Shown here: positions 51,878 through 61,233 of the stretch, piece by piece | How the letters are laid out: the number at the start of each line of letters is the position of its first letter | How positions within the stretch are numbered: position 1 is the stretch's first letter | Source: Spirosoma oryzicola | GTDB lineage: Bacteria; Bacteroidota; Bacteroidia; Cytophagales; Spirosomataceae | Assembly: GCF_021233055.1 (NCBI RefSeq) | Contig: NZ_CP089538.1 | Span: forward strand, 2,248,501 to 2,312,500 | Length of the DNA stretch: 64,000 nucleotides | Direction: 5' to 3' | Position numbers and translations under genes: made by a program | Notes under the pieces: model-generated | What the model was told of the DNA's origin: nothing | Seen by the model: only the letters and a program-made list of their open reading frames with translations | The model's database searches: none

Positions 51878-53556
51878 GTACACTGGATTGGAGTATACTG
51901 GTTCTGACGTTGTTGGGCGTCATGCTGTACGGTGTTGTGCGCAGTCGAAAAAGCCAGAGTATGGACGATTACCTGCTGGCCGGTCGGTCGTTACCCTGGT
52001 ATCATGTTGGGTTGTCGGTCATGGCAACGCAGGCTAGTGCCGTAACTTTTCTGTCGGCACCGGGGCAGGGATTCAGCGACGGAATGCGCTTCGTGCAGTT
52101 TTATTTTGGCTTACCACTGGCTATGGTCGTTCTGTCGGTGACGTTCGTGCCGATCTTTCATAAACTCAAAATTTTTACGGCCTACGAATACCTGGAAACC
52201 CGTTTCGACGCACGAGTTCGGACCCTGACGGCGGGCTTGTTTTTGCTCCAGCGGGGCCTTTCGACCGGTTTATCCATCTACGCGCCAGCGATTATCCTTT
52301 CGACCATTCTGGGTTGGAATATTTACTGGACCAATCTGATCATGGGCGGAATTGTCCTGATCTACACCGTTTTTGGCGGGACAAAAGCCATCTCGTACAC
52401 GCACCTCCAGCAAATGGCGATTGTCACGTTTGCAATGGTACTGGCTGGTTACCTGACCGTTAAACTACTGCCCGACGGCGTAGGTTTCGTCGATGCGCTG
52501 CACGTAGCCGGTAAAGCCGGACGTATGAACCTGATCGATCTTAAATTCGATCCCAACAGTCGCTACAACATCTGGTCAGGGCTGATTGGCGGTTTCTTTT
52601 TACAGCTATCTTATTTCGGCACCGACCAGTCGCAGGTGGGGCGCTACCTGACCGGAGAGTCGATTGGACAAAGCCGGTTGGGACTGCTCATGAACGGCTT
52701 GCTGAAAGTGCCGATGCAGTTCCTGATCGTGTTGGTTGGCGTGCTGGTGTTTGTATTTTACCAGTATAATCCGTCGCCAACGTTTTTCAATAAGCAGGAA
52801 ACAGACAAACTCAAAGAAGGTCCGTACGCCCGCGCGTATCAACTGGCCGAAATAAAGCACCAGAACTTGACCAGCCACCGTCAGCGGGTCGTTGCCGATA
52901 TGCAGGCCGCTCTCCAACGCAAGGACGATGCCGCGCAGGAAGCAGCCACCGCCAGCCTACGCGAAACCGACGACGCGCTAAAAACGGTAAAAGACGATGT
53001 GGTGAAACTCATTAAAGAAAACAACCCCGCTGCGGATACCAATGACGTGAACTACGTATTTCTGCGGTTTGTGCTCGATTACCTCCCGCATGGTCTGATT
53101 GGTTTGCTCATTGCCGTAATTTTTAGCGCGTCGATGGGGTCCATTGCGGCTGCTTACAGTTCGCTGGCTTCCACCACCGTCGTCGACGTATACAAGCGGT
53201 TGTATAACCACGACGGCGACGACGCGCATTACCTGACGGTGTCGCGCTGGGCTACCATCGGCTGGGGGGTATTCTGCATCGTTGTCGCGCAGTTCGCCAA
53301 CCAGTTTGGCAGTATGATCGAAGCCGTCAACATTCTGGGTTCCCTGTTCTATGGCGTTATTCTGGGCGTGTTCGTGGTTGCGTTTTACGTCAAATCAATC
53401 GGTGGCGCAGCTACGTTCTGGGCAGCCATCATCGCGGAGATTCTGGTTATTCTCAGCTGGCACTTTGAACTGACGGCTTTCCTGTGGCTGAACGTGATTG
53501 GATGCCTGTTGGTTGTCGGTATTGCGTGGGTCCTTCAACGATTGATTCGGGCTTAA
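51874..53556 (+). CDS. Sodium:solute symporter family transporter
   Basis: 560 residues, about 13-14 membrane helices, with SSS motifs (DDYLLAGRSLPWYHVGLSVMA, ATQASAVTFLSAPGQGFSDG, FGLPLAMV, GTDQSQVGRYL). A cytosolic insert around 295-390 is strongly charged, Ala/Lys/Glu-rich and probably coiled coil (AALQRKDDAAQEAATASLR). Na+-driven uptake of a sugar, amino acid or organic acid; the substrate is not readable. Overlaps the tiny ORF upstream; ends at a bidirectional terminator. Confidence 0.93.
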   Translation: MSTLDWSILVLTLLGVMLYGVVRSRKSQSMDDYLLAGRSLPWYHVGLSVMATQASAVTFLSAPGQGFSDGMRFVQFYFGLPLAMVVLSVTFVPIFHKLKIFTAYEYLETRFDARVRTLTAGLFLLQRGLSTGLSIYAPAIILSTILGWNIYWTNLIMGGIVLIYTVFGGTKAISYTHLQQMAIVTFAMVLAGYLTVKLLPDGVGFVDALHVAGKAGRMNLIDLKFDPNSRYNIWSGLIGGFFLQLSYFGTDQSQVGRYLTGESIGQSRLGLLMNGLLKVPMQFLIVLVGVLVFVFYQYNPSPTFFNKQETDKLKEGPYARAYQLAEIKHQNLTSHRQRVVADMQAALQRKDDAAQEAATASLRETDDALKTVKDDVVKLIKENNPAADTNDVNYVFLRFVLDYLPHGLIGLLIAVIFSASMGSIAAAYSSLASTTVVDVYKRLYNHDGDDAHYLTVSRWATIGWGVFCIVVAQFANQFGSMIEAVNILGSLFYGVILGVFVVAFYVKSIGGAATFWAAIIAEILVILSWHFELTAFLWLNVIGCLLVVGIAWVLQRLIRA

Positions 53557-53557
53557 T

Positions 53558-53594
53558 AAAAAGGTCCGCTCCAGATTCTGGAGCGGACCTTTTT
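53558..53594. terminator. Bidirectional terminator between the symporter and DUF2911 genes
   Basis: Perfect stem AAAAAGGTCCGCTCCAG (53558-53574) / CTGGAGCGGACCTTTTT (53578-53594) with a 3-base loop, T5 on both strands. Located between convergent genes. Confidence 0.9.
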
Positions 53595-53612
53595 ATTGAT
53601 TAGTTACTAAGC

Positions 53613-54512
53613 TTACGCTTTTTTCTTGCCTTTTGCACCTTTGGCGGGTGTAGCGGGTACTTTGGTCGAATATTCGGCGATGCTTTTTTCAATGCCCTCT
53701 TTGAAGAAGGAGAAAGCAGCATCGTTTGAGGACTGGCCGAGCGTTAGCGCTTTCTGGGCTACGGGCAGCGCATCAGCGTATTTACCCATCTTACCCAGAA
53801 TCTGTGATTTAACGAACAGGTTCCGGTACGTTTCTTTTGCGGCCACCGACTTGTCGATCCAGCTCAGTGCCTGATCCAGATTACGACCCTTTGACAGATT
53901 GTAGCTGGCGGCTGCCTGCAATACCGCCGGATCGTCGGGTTTTTCGGCTACGGCCTTGTCTACGTTGGCGGCTGCATTCGCCGAAACGTCAACGCGCAGA
54001 TCAGCCGTTGCTTTAACGTCGGCCCACATAAAGTTTAGTTTCGCGGTGCTGTCGGTTAAATCGCTGAAGCCGATGGTGAACGTTTCCAGTTTTTCACCCG
54101 TCGTCGTTGGCTTGAGCTGAACGCGCAGTACATCTTCGTCCTGCTTGTAGTTTTGTTCGGTAACCGATTTGTTTTTGTTGAAAATCAACGTCCAGTCGTT
54201 CTTGTCGGGAATCGATAGGATGGCGTAGCTTCCGGCGGGGAGCGTTTTGCTATTGATCATCACATCCGTTGATGTTGTGAAGGCCGTTGCGCCATTGGCA
54301 CCCGTCCGCCAAACTTTACCCGCTGGTACAAACGCGTCCGTAAAGGGCGTGCGACCTTTCAGGCTCGGACGAGAATAGGTAATGCTGAAATCGGTGGTCC
54401 CAAGGGTTTGCCCTACTGTTGCGCCAGGGCTAGGTGATGGCAACTTAATCTGAGCGGTGGATAACTGAGCCGCCAGGCAAAGTGTGGCGACCGAAAGCGA
54501 AAGTTTACGCAT
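53613..54512 (-). CDS. DUF2911 domain secreted protein with TPR-like tail
   Basis: 299 residues, signal peptide ending STAQI. DUF2911 domain (about 25-165) with LPSPSPGATVGQTLG, ITYSRPSLKGR, VPAGKVWRTGANGATAFTTS and AGSYAILSIPDKNDWTLIFN; then helices resembling TPR units (PDDPAVLQAAASYNLSKGRN, MGKYADALPVAQKALTLG). Lys-rich C-terminus. Common in Bacteroidota; function unknown. Confidence 0.88.
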   Translation of the reverse strand: MRKLSLSVATLCLAAQLSTAQIKLPSPSPGATVGQTLGTTDFSITYSRPSLKGRTPFTDAFVPAGKVWRTGANGATAFTTSTDVMINSKTLPAGSYAILSIPDKNDWTLIFNKNKSVTEQNYKQDEDVLRVQLKPTTTGEKLETFTIGFSDLTDSTAKLNFMWADVKATADLRVDVSANAAANVDKAVAEKPDDPAVLQAAASYNLSKGRNLDQALSWIDKSVAAKETYRNLFVKSQILGKMGKYADALPVAQKALTLGQSSNDAAFSFFKEGIEKSIAEYSTKVPATPAKGAKGKKKA

Positions 54513-54579
54513 GATTGTCTATAGAGTAATCCAGAAAACTGGACCAAATTGCATTTTTTTACGCAGAAATACCAATATA

Positions 54580-55119
54580 ATGCACCGTTATCCGCTAATT
54601 ACGTTACTAAAGCAGCACCAGCCAGCCGATTCAACAGAACAAGCGATGACCCAGGACACGCTTTCTTTTGTTCAGGCTAATGCTGATTGTTTTGAACGAA
54701 GTCTGCTCATTGGCCACGTGACCGGCTCGGCCTGGATTGTCAGCCCCGATCGTCAGAAAACCGTACTGATCCACCACCGAAAGCTTGATCGCTGGTTTCA
54801 GCCGGGGGGACATGCCGATGGCGATCCCAACATTGCTGGTGTTGCGTTTCGGGAAGCCGAAGAAGAGACAGGACTGACCTCATTAAAGCCCATTAGTCCG
54901 CAAATTTACGACGTGGATGTTCATCCCATTCCGGCCCGTGGCGACGTGCCTGAACACCTGCACTACGACATCCGGTTTTTACTCGAAGCCGACCCGAACG
55001 AGCCATTTATCCTCACCGATGAAGTCAATGCCGTTCGTTGGTTATCGATGGATGAAGTACAACAACTAACGGATTCCGAGTCGGTACTTCGCATGATTCG
55101 GAAGATGAATAGCTACTAG
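54580..55119 (+). CDS. NUDIX hydrolase
   Basis: 179 residues from the ATG at 54580 (the frame is open further upstream but crosses the neighbour's start). Nudix box with GG..AFREAEEETGL (G-x5-E-x7-REUxEExGU pattern), preceded by FQPGGHADGD. Hydrolyses a nucleoside diphosphate linked to X; exact substrate unknown. Divergent to the DUF2911 gene, 67 bases apart, and not in an operon. Confidence 0.88.
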   Translation: MHRYPLITLLKQHQPADSTEQAMTQDTLSFVQANADCFERSLLIGHVTGSAWIVSPDRQKTVLIHHRKLDRWFQPGGHADGDPNIAGVAFREAEEETGLTSLKPISPQIYDVDVHPIPARGDVPEHLHYDIRFLLEADPNEPFILTDEVNAVRWLSMDEVQQLTDSESVLRMIRKMNSY

Positions 55120-55358
55120 TTACGCGCTGATTTTCTGCTAGATAGAAGGAAATAGACCTATACCACTTGCCTTAGCGTAAATTCAATCCTTTCTGGTGGC
55201 AAAAAAGTAAAAAAAATAATGTGCACTGTTGGAGGGAAATGCTAAATTTTCACTTGTTTATGGTGAAAACGGGCAAAAATTATACTGAAAAACCCATAGA
55301 TAGGCATATGATGGTAAAAAATTGGCTTTAACTATAAATATAGTAGCTCTTTTTCTTG

Positions 55359-55389
55359 TTTTGATGGTATAGTAAAAAGCATAGTTTTG
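55359..55389 (+). promoter_or_regulatory. Bacteroidota-type promoter for the 55417 gene
   Basis: TTTTG at 55359-55363, an 18-base gap, and TAGTTTTG at 55382-55389 (matches TAnnTTTG). The transcript would start near 55396, leaving about 20 bases to the ATG at 55417. Confidence 0.45.
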
Positions 55390-55416
55390 CTTTACAACAA
55401 AACCACAGAAAGAGTT

Positions 55417-55818
55417 ATGAAAGCTGCATTCACAGTACTAATCAGTCTGGGGTTACTGGCTTTTGCCGTGCAAACTCAGGCGCAGGATGAGCGAAAGCTC
55501 CGTAAGGACCCGACCTACTCGACGCATAACTATAAACATGCCAACAAAGCCGCTACGGCTCGGCGTTGGGAAAGTAATGCCGGCGTCGCTGTTCAGCAGC
55601 CATCTCCGGCGGATGCGCGTCTGGCTGACTACAAAAAGTCGGTACCCAATGCACAACCTGCTGGCGGGATAACGGTCGATCATACACCTTCAATGAGTCT
55701 GGCTGATCGGAATTACAAAATACAACGAGTGTCAGAACCAAACAATTCTGATAACAACTCATACGTTAAACAACGCAGACAAAAATCAGATAGCAGTTCC
55801 GTTATTGGAAATGACTAA
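55417..55818 (+). CDS. Small secreted protein of unknown function
   Basis: 133 residues from the ATG at 55417 (the frame is open upstream but non-coding). Signal peptide MKAAFTVLISLGLLAFAVQTQAQ. Mature part is polar and Asn/Lys/Ser-rich (TYSTHNYKHANKAATARR), unlike a folded enzyme, with low-complexity tail NNSDNNSYVKQRRQK. No family recognised. The AT-rich 55120-55416 upstream holds the promoter. Confidence 0.6.
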   Translation: MKAAFTVLISLGLLAFAVQTQAQDERKLRKDPTYSTHNYKHANKAATARRWESNAGVAVQQPSPADARLADYKKSVPNAQPAGGITVDHTPSMSLADRNYKIQRVSEPNNSDNNSYVKQRRQKSDSSSVIGND

Positions 55819-55827
55819 TAGGCTTGA

Positions 55828-55884
55828 CGATTCAAACAATAAGGCGTTCTCCGATTAACCGGGAACGCCTTATTGTTTGAATCG
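55828..55884. terminator. Long perfect hairpin between convergent genes
   Basis: 22-bp perfect inverted repeat (55828-55849 / 55863-55884; CAATAAGGCGTTC / GAACGCCTTATTG in the inner part) with a 13-base loop. It lies 9 bases after the small secreted protein and 4 bases before the macrodomain gene stop. No strong T-run, but it is the only candidate stop for either gene. Confidence 0.6.
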
Positions 55885-55888
55885 TTTG

Positions 55889-56392
55889 CTAGTAGATCTG
55901 CTTTTTGTAGCGATCGTAATTTTCGGCGTCAAAGCAGATAAAGACAACGTCTTGGAGGGAAGTGGGCTGGGCCATCGCCTGCCTGACGCTTGAAATTGCT
56001 ATCTCGGCGGCTTTGTCTTTAGGATAGCCGTAAATACCGGTACTGATGTTTGGAAAAGCGATACTCACCAATTCCTTTTCCTGCGCAATAGCGAGCGAGC
56101 GATGATAGCAGCTTGCCAACAAGTCAGATTCTCCGTGCGCACCACCCCGCCAGACCGGACCAACGGTATGGATGACATACTTGGCCGGTAGACGGTATCC
56201 TTTGGTAAGTTTGGCGTCGCCGGTTTTACAGCCGTGTAGCGCGCGGCATTCGGCGAGAAGCTCAGGACCCGCTGCGCGGTGAATAGCTCCATCGACCCCA
56301 CCACCACCCAGTAGGCTTTCATTGGCTGCGTTGACAATCGCATCAACGCTTTGCTTGGTGATATCTCCTCGAATAACCCGGATTGCTGCCAT
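55889..56392 (-). CDS. Macrodomain ADP-ribose hydrolase
   Basis: 167 residues forming one macro domain: [34 protein letters not shown] and the Gly loop [20 protein letters not shown]. The conserved Asn and Asp (VNAAN, VDGAIH) are present, as in O-acetyl-ADP-ribose deacetylases (YmdB). Cleaves ADP-ribose esters in the cytosol. Last gene of the minus-strand pair with the subtilase, 34 bases apart. Confidence 0.92.
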   Translation of the reverse strand: MAAIRVIRGDITKQSVDAIVNAANESLLGGGGVDGAIHRAAGPELLAECRALHGCKTGDAKLTKGYRLPAKYVIHTVGPVWRGGAHGESDLLASCYHRSLAIAQEKELVSIAFPNISTGIYGYPKDKAAEIAISSVRQAMAQPTSLQDVVFICFDAENYDRYKKQIY

Positions 56393-56426
56393 ACAAAATT
56401 GATTCTTAGTGTATTACGAAATCCGC

Positions 56427-58088
56427 TTATCGTTTTATCACCTTCACGGTTCGCTTCTTATCACCCGAAACGAGTGTCAGAAAGTATAACCCTGCCGATA
56501 AATTTAGGTTTGGTAAAACGAAAGTGGTAAGACCACTATAGGTTGCGCTGTTTCGCCATAAGACACGGCCTGCCAGATTGATAAGGGTAGCCTCAATGGG
56601 TGTATTCGCTGCGATTTCACCCCATTGAACTGCCAGTGGCTCTGTTTCGCTAAATGGGTTCGGATACACCAGCAATTGACTGTAGGTAGCGGCCAGAGCG
56701 GAGGCCCGTTCAAAATTGGGAATACCATAGCCTAACTCGTCGTTGGGTGTGCTGTACTGGCTGCCTGATTGACGCAAGCTCGCGGTTACCTGAGCAGCCG
56801 TGAGTTGGGGGTGCGCCTGCCAGAAACCAGCCGCCAGACCTGCAACCAACGGTGTCGCGAAGGAAGTGCCATTGCCTGTTCCGATCAAGCCGGAAGCCAA
56901 GCCAAGGACGACGCCCTGTCCTCGGGCAACCAAGTCTGGCTTCACGCGTCCGTCTGGCGAGGGGCCAAACGAACTAAAGGAAGCGCGCTGACCGGTTTGG
57001 GTGACAGCTCCAATAGCGAGCACAGATACGGCATCGGAAGGTGCGGTTATGTAACGCCACGGTTTATTACCTTCGTTTCCAGCGGCTACCACGACTACCA
57101 TTCCCGTTTCCGTAGCTATCTGGGCCGCCCGGCTGGAAAGCGCCGTTTTACCGTCCATATCCTGGTACGTATAGCTGGTTGAAGCATCGTCGAACGTAGA
57201 ATAACCTAACGATGAACTGATTACGTCAACACCGACGCTATCGGCATATTCTGCGCCGAAAAGCCAGTTGGCTTCTTCCAGTCGGCTTTCTGAATTGCCT
57301 ATTTCGGTACAGAGCAAGACAAACGATGCTTTGTAGGCCGTTCCGTATAACTGATTGTCAGTCGTAGCTGCGATAGCCGACAACGCCTGAAGGCCATGAT
57401 CATCGCCTTCATAAACGCTCGTTTCTTTTCGAACGAAATTATACGTGGCCAGTACCCGACTTTCGCTGAAAAGTGGTTTCAAAAAAGAAACTTGATTGGC
57501 ATTTCGAAAACCGGCATCCAGCACGGCAATCAGCATGCCTTCGCCATGATAGCCTTGCCGATGCATGTTATCAACTCCAATCTGTTCGACCTGAAATTTT
57601 GAATCACCGTAGGCTAGCGAGTCTTGCTCAACTTTAGCCAATTTGCTGATCGTTGTGAGGGTGGCTTCGGCACTAATCCGGCGGCTGGAAAGCGAGCGGC
57701 TAAAGTCAAGTCCTTTTACAAACGGTAGCTTTTGAATAGTCGCCAGCGTCGCGTCGGTGGCTTCCACCAAAACCGCGTTAAGCCAACGCGACGGAAACCA
57801 GATTTTGGCACCCGCCTGTTGCAGCTGGGTTATGTACGCTGGATTGACCGGTAAATCGCGTTCCCGAACCGGGATGTTTTGCTTTTGCCGACGTAGAATG
57901 GACCGTTGCGATAAAAACTGCTCCGGTTTATTAAAGCTGTAGGGCGAGTTCGCTTTATCGTTCAGCAGCACTAGATACTTACCCTGACTAAAACAATTAC
58001 TCTGAATCAGTATAGACAGGAGCAGGAACCAGATGCGTGTGTGTACTGCCGTACTCGTAGTTGCGGTCGATTTGTTGAATACCCTCAT
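56427..58088 (-). CDS. Secreted subtilisin-like serine protease (S8) with type IX sorting domain
   Basis: 553 residues. Signal peptide (WFLLLSILIQSNCFSQG) and a propeptide, then the S8 catalytic triad: Asp in AVLDAGFRN, His in DDHGLQALS, Ser in GTSFATPLVAG, with oxyanion Asn in AAGNEGNKP. The last ~80 residues (LLVYPNPFSETEPL ... AGLYFLTLVSGDKKRTVKVIKR) have the PxPF start and KVIKR end of a type A T9SS sorting domain. It is therefore exported by T9SS and attached to the cell surface or released. Function: extracellular proteolysis. Confidence 0.93.
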   Translation of the reverse strand: MRVFNKSTATTSTAVHTRIWFLLLSILIQSNCFSQGKYLVLLNDKANSPYSFNKPEQFLSQRSILRRQKQNIPVRERDLPVNPAYITQLQQAGAKIWFPSRWLNAVLVEATDATLATIQKLPFVKGLDFSRSLSSRRISAEATLTTISKLAKVEQDSLAYGDSKFQVEQIGVDNMHRQGYHGEGMLIAVLDAGFRNANQVSFLKPLFSESRVLATYNFVRKETSVYEGDDHGLQALSAIAATTDNQLYGTAYKASFVLLCTEIGNSESRLEEANWLFGAEYADSVGVDVISSSLGYSTFDDASTSYTYQDMDGKTALSSRAAQIATETGMVVVVAAGNEGNKPWRYITAPSDAVSVLAIGAVTQTGQRASFSSFGPSPDGRVKPDLVARGQGVVLGLASGLIGTGNGTSFATPLVAGLAAGFWQAHPQLTAAQVTASLRQSGSQYSTPNDELGYGIPNFERASALAATYSQLLVYPNPFSETEPLAVQWGEIAANTPIEATLINLAGRVLWRNSATYSGLTTFVLPNLNLSAGLYFLTLVSGDKKRTVKVIKR

Positions 58089-58314
58089 TGCCTGTTCGTC
58101 GTACTGTATATGAAAACGTGGTCGGACGGCCTGCTATTGCGCCTTTGGTAGGCATAACCGCCTGAACGTCTAACGGTTTCGATTCACATACTTTTGACCA
58201 TAGGCAGGAAAGAGAACGAAGGAAATATCCGGGGTCACCGTCAGCGTATTTGACGAATTGCCAGGTAAATCGATGGATGGGGAATTTATGCTCGACGTGT
58301 AATCCGAAGAAACA

Positions 58315-58362
58315 GTTCTCAGTGTGGTGTCGGTTTTGAGAAACCGACACCACACTGAGAAC
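58315..58362. repeat. Palindrome, GTGTCGGTTT family, copy 2
   Basis: 22-bp perfect inverted repeat (58315-58336 / 58341-58362) with a 4-base loop. The inner part GGTGTCGGTTT / AAACCGACACC is shared with 20233-20314; the outer GTTCTCAG / CTGAGAAC is also found next to that copy. It lies 5 bases after the dehydrogenase stop (minus strand). Confidence 0.8.
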
Positions 58363-58367
58363 AAGGC

Positions 58368-59969
58368 CTACGACTTCGTTAATTCGCCGTCGACATTGCG
58401 CCAGATGCCGAGGGGGTTCGCATTTTGCAGGGCCAATGGCAATAAAGCGTCTGGAAAACTTTGGTAGGTGAACGGGCGCACAAACCGTAGAATAGCTCCG
58501 GTACCCACTGAGGTACTACGACCGCCGTCGCTGGTAGCCGGGAATGGACCGCCGTGGGTCATTGCTTCACTAACTTCGACGCCCGTTGGGTAGCCGCCGA
58601 ATAACACTCGTCCGGCCTTAGCCTGCAAAATAGAAACCCAATCGAACCCAGTCTGCCCGAGTTCGTCCGGGGTGGCATAGAGCGTAGCCGTTAGCTGGCC
58701 TTCGAGTGTTTCCAGGCATTCGGCTAGCTCGGCTTCCGTCTGGCAGGTGATGATCAGCGACGTTGGACCAAAAATTTCTTCGCTCAACGCTGGACTGCAC
58801 AGGAAAATCGGCGCGGTCGTGGTCATCACGGCAGGGCGACCTTCGGTGCGGCTGTCGGCGGATTCCGTTTCTGATTCCGCCAGCATGTGCACACCCGGAA
58901 TGACGCGATTATGTTGAACACCTTTGTGGTAATTCTGGCAAATGCCCGTGTTCAGCATCGTGGCCGGAGCCGATGCCCGTATTTTTTCGGCTACCGTATC
59001 CAGAAAAAGCGTGGACTGCGGTGAGTCGAGCAAAAAGACGAGACCCGGATTGGTGCAGAACTGACCAACGCCTAGGGTTATCGACGCAGCAAGCCCTTCG
59101 GCTACTTTCGTCGCGTTTTCCTGAATGGCTCCCGGCAAAACAACCACTGGGTTTACGGCGCTCATTTCGGCATAAACGGGAATTGGTTCGGGCCGTTCCT
59201 GAGCGATTCGCTGTAAGGCCAGACCTCCCGCTCGCGATCCGGTAAAACCGACCGCTTTGACCGCTGGATGAGCGACCAGTTCCCCGGCTACTTCATTGTC
59301 GGCGTGCAGGAGCGAGAAAACACCGTCGGGCATGTCTGTTTTCTGAGCCGCCGTGGCAATCGCCTGACCGACCAGCGACGAGGTGCCCGGATGGGATGGA
59401 TGGGCTTTAAAAATAACCGGACAGCCAGCCGCCAGCGCCGAAGCCGTATCGCCCCCCGCTACCGAAAAGGCAAGCGGAAAATTGCTCGCTCCGAAGACCA
59501 CAACCGGGCCCAGCGCTACCAGCATCTGACGCAGGTCGGGGCGGGGGAGTGGCTGACGGTCGGGCAGGGCCGGATTGATGCGGGCGTCTACCCAGGAGCC
59601 TTCGCGCAACAGCCTGGCAAACATCCGAAGCTGCCCCGTCGTGCGACCCCGCTCGCCCGTCAGACGACCCGTCGGTAAACCGCTCTCCAGCACGGCCCGC
59701 TCAACCAGCGTGTCACCCAGCGCTTCAATTTCGGTCGCGATGGAATCCAGAAAATCGGCGCGCCGGTGAGGGTGAAGTTTGGCGTAAGTAATAAATGCTG
59801 CGGCTGCCTTTTCTACCGCCTGATGAGCCTGTTCGCTCGATACGTTGGTAAATTCATCCGTTAGCTGTTCCTGGGTGGAAGGAGCAAAGGCTTTAAAGAA
59901 ATCGCCTTCGCCCGCGACGGCTTCGGTGCCGATGAAATTAGCGGTAAATGGGTACTGAAGTGTTGACAT
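58368..59969 (-). CDS. Alpha-ketoglutaric semialdehyde (2,5-dioxovalerate) dehydrogenase
   Basis: 533 residues, longer than ordinary ALDHs as is typical of this NADP-dependent group. Rossmann and catalytic domains show PVVVFGASNFPLAFSVAGGDT, FKAHPSHPGTS, FTGSRAGGLAL, the general-base Glu in VYAEMSAVNP, and the catalytic Cys in GQFCTNPG. It oxidises 2,5-dioxovalerate to 2-oxoglutarate, the last step of several oxidative sugar or hydroxyproline pathways. No pathway genes flank it. Ends at a palindrome. Confidence 0.9.
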   Translation of the reverse strand: MSTLQYPFTANFIGTEAVAGEGDFFKAFAPSTQEQLTDEFTNVSSEQAHQAVEKAAAAFITYAKLHPHRRADFLDSIATEIEALGDTLVERAVLESGLPTGRLTGERGRTTGQLRMFARLLREGSWVDARINPALPDRQPLPRPDLRQMLVALGPVVVFGASNFPLAFSVAGGDTASALAAGCPVIFKAHPSHPGTSSLVGQAIATAAQKTDMPDGVFSLLHADNEVAGELVAHPAVKAVGFTGSRAGGLALQRIAQERPEPIPVYAEMSAVNPVVVLPGAIQENATKVAEGLAASITLGVGQFCTNPGLVFLLDSPQSTLFLDTVAEKIRASAPATMLNTGICQNYHKGVQHNRVIPGVHMLAESETESADSRTEGRPAVMTTTAPIFLCSPALSEEIFGPTSLIITCQTEAELAECLETLEGQLTATLYATPDELGQTGFDWVSILQAKAGRVLFGGYPTGVEVSEAMTHGGPFPATSDGGRSTSVGTGAILRFVRPFTYQSFPDALLPLALQNANPLGIWRNVDGELTKS

Positions 59970-60025
59970 GTGTTCAAAAAGTAAATAAGTCAGGGACGCA
60001 AAATCGTTGTTTTGTTACCGCTGTT

Positions 60026-61165
60026 TTAAGCATGGTGGTCTTCTATAAGCGCCAGAAACAAGCGGGCCGCCGGTTCAATTAGGTTATCGTTAAAATCATA
60101 ATCGTCGTTGTGCAGAGCCGGTGACTGCTCCCCGGCCCCAATACCAAACATCGCCCCTTTGTGGTGCTGCGTAAACAGCCCGAAATCTTCGCCCCATTTG
60201 AACGGCTCTTGCTTTTCAAGATACGGAAACCCTAATTGAAGCGCGCTGGTTCTGATTTGTTCAACGGCATCCGGATCGTTTTGGTTGGCAAAGAAGGCTT
60301 CCGTGGTAGCTGTTTCTATAGCAATGCCGCTTCCCGCACAAAGGTTCGATAACGTAGTCAATAGCCGGTCGGTTAAAACATCCATCTGCTGGTTCGTTCG
60401 CGTTCTAAGCGTTAAATGAATTTCCCCGTAACCCGCCGAGACGCCGTACGATTTTTCGCCTAAGGTACTATAAACCGGTGTTAACAAGGCAAACTCGTCG
60501 GAACCAGGATCTGTGTTTTCCAATTCCTTACTAGCCAACATGAACAGCGCCATCAGATAAGCCGGATTGGTTCCTTTTTCGGGCTCTGCTGCGTGCGATA
60601 CGGCTCCTTTAAACCGGACAATCAAACTTTTAACGGCTGGCGTAAAATCGCCCGGTCTGCACACGATGACGCCCTGCGGATAACCCGGCAAGTTGTGCAA
60701 GGCAAAAACCCGGTCGGGACGAATGGATGCGAAGGCGGGATCATGGAGAACGGCTTCGGCCCCCTGGCCTGTTTCTTCGGCGGGCTGAAAGACGAGGTAA
60801 ACCCGACCTTTAGCTGGTGGTTTCCGACTTAAAAAAGAAGCGAGTCGGGCGAGGATAGCCGTGTGTCCATCGTGGCCGCATTTGTGCGAAACACCTTTGT
60901 GAAGCGATTTATGCGCAAACTCGTTTATTTCCTGAATCGGCAAGGCGTCGATATCCGCCCGGATAAGCGTGACGGGCCCCGACAAGTCAGTGCCATATTG
61001 GAGTAGCAGACCGGTGTTGCCCACTTCCGTTAATTTGACGGGATTAAACGGGCTGACGAACGCCTTAATCCGCTGCTGGGTAGCGAATTCCTGGGTGGAA
61101 ATTTCGGGAAAACGGTGCATCTCCCGTCGGAAGGCAACAAACAGATCCGGGTTTTCGGCGGGCAT
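60026..61165 (-). CDS. M20 family amidohydrolase/peptidase
   Basis: 379 residues from the ATG at 61165 (an in-frame TTG lies 9 bases earlier). Metal-binding motifs of the M20D amidohydrolase group: HKCGHDGHTAIL, FQPAEETGQGAE, FALHNLPG and HNDDYDFND at the C-terminus. Removes N-acyl groups or cleaves small peptides in the cytosol. Last gene of a minus pair with the TIM-barrel gene, separated by a hairpin terminator. Confidence 0.9.
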   Translation of the reverse strand: MPAENPDLFVAFRREMHRFPEISTQEFATQQRIKAFVSPFNPVKLTEVGNTGLLLQYGTDLSGPVTLIRADIDALPIQEINEFAHKSLHKGVSHKCGHDGHTAILARLASFLSRKPPAKGRVYLVFQPAEETGQGAEAVLHDPAFASIRPDRVFALHNLPGYPQGVIVCRPGDFTPAVKSLIVRFKGAVSHAAEPEKGTNPAYLMALFMLASKELENTDPGSDEFALLTPVYSTLGEKSYGVSAGYGEIHLTLRTRTNQQMDVLTDRLLTTLSNLCAGSGIAIETATTEAFFANQNDPDAVEQIRTSALQLGFPYLEKQEPFKWGEDFGLFTQHHKGAMFGIGAGEQSPALHNDDYDFNDNLIEPAARLFLALIEDHHA

Positions 61166-61187
61166 AATCAGCAAGTAAGGAAAACTA

Positions 61188-61224
61188 TTCTGAAGCGCCG
61201 ATCTACCTGAACGGCGCTTCAGAA
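61188..61224 (-). terminator. Hairpin terminator after the TIM-barrel gene
   Basis: Perfect 13-bp stem TTCTGAAGCGCCG (61188-61200) / CGGCGCTTCAGAA (61212-61224), 11-base loop, 10 bases after the stop on the minus strand. T-rich on the minus 3' side (TAGTTTTCC). Confidence 0.6.
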
Positions 61225-61233
61225 TAAGCGGTA

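Noticed and set aside
58170..58364. Minus-strand 64-residue ORF upstream of the subtilase
   Set aside because: Overlaps the palindrome, no domain, no start context.
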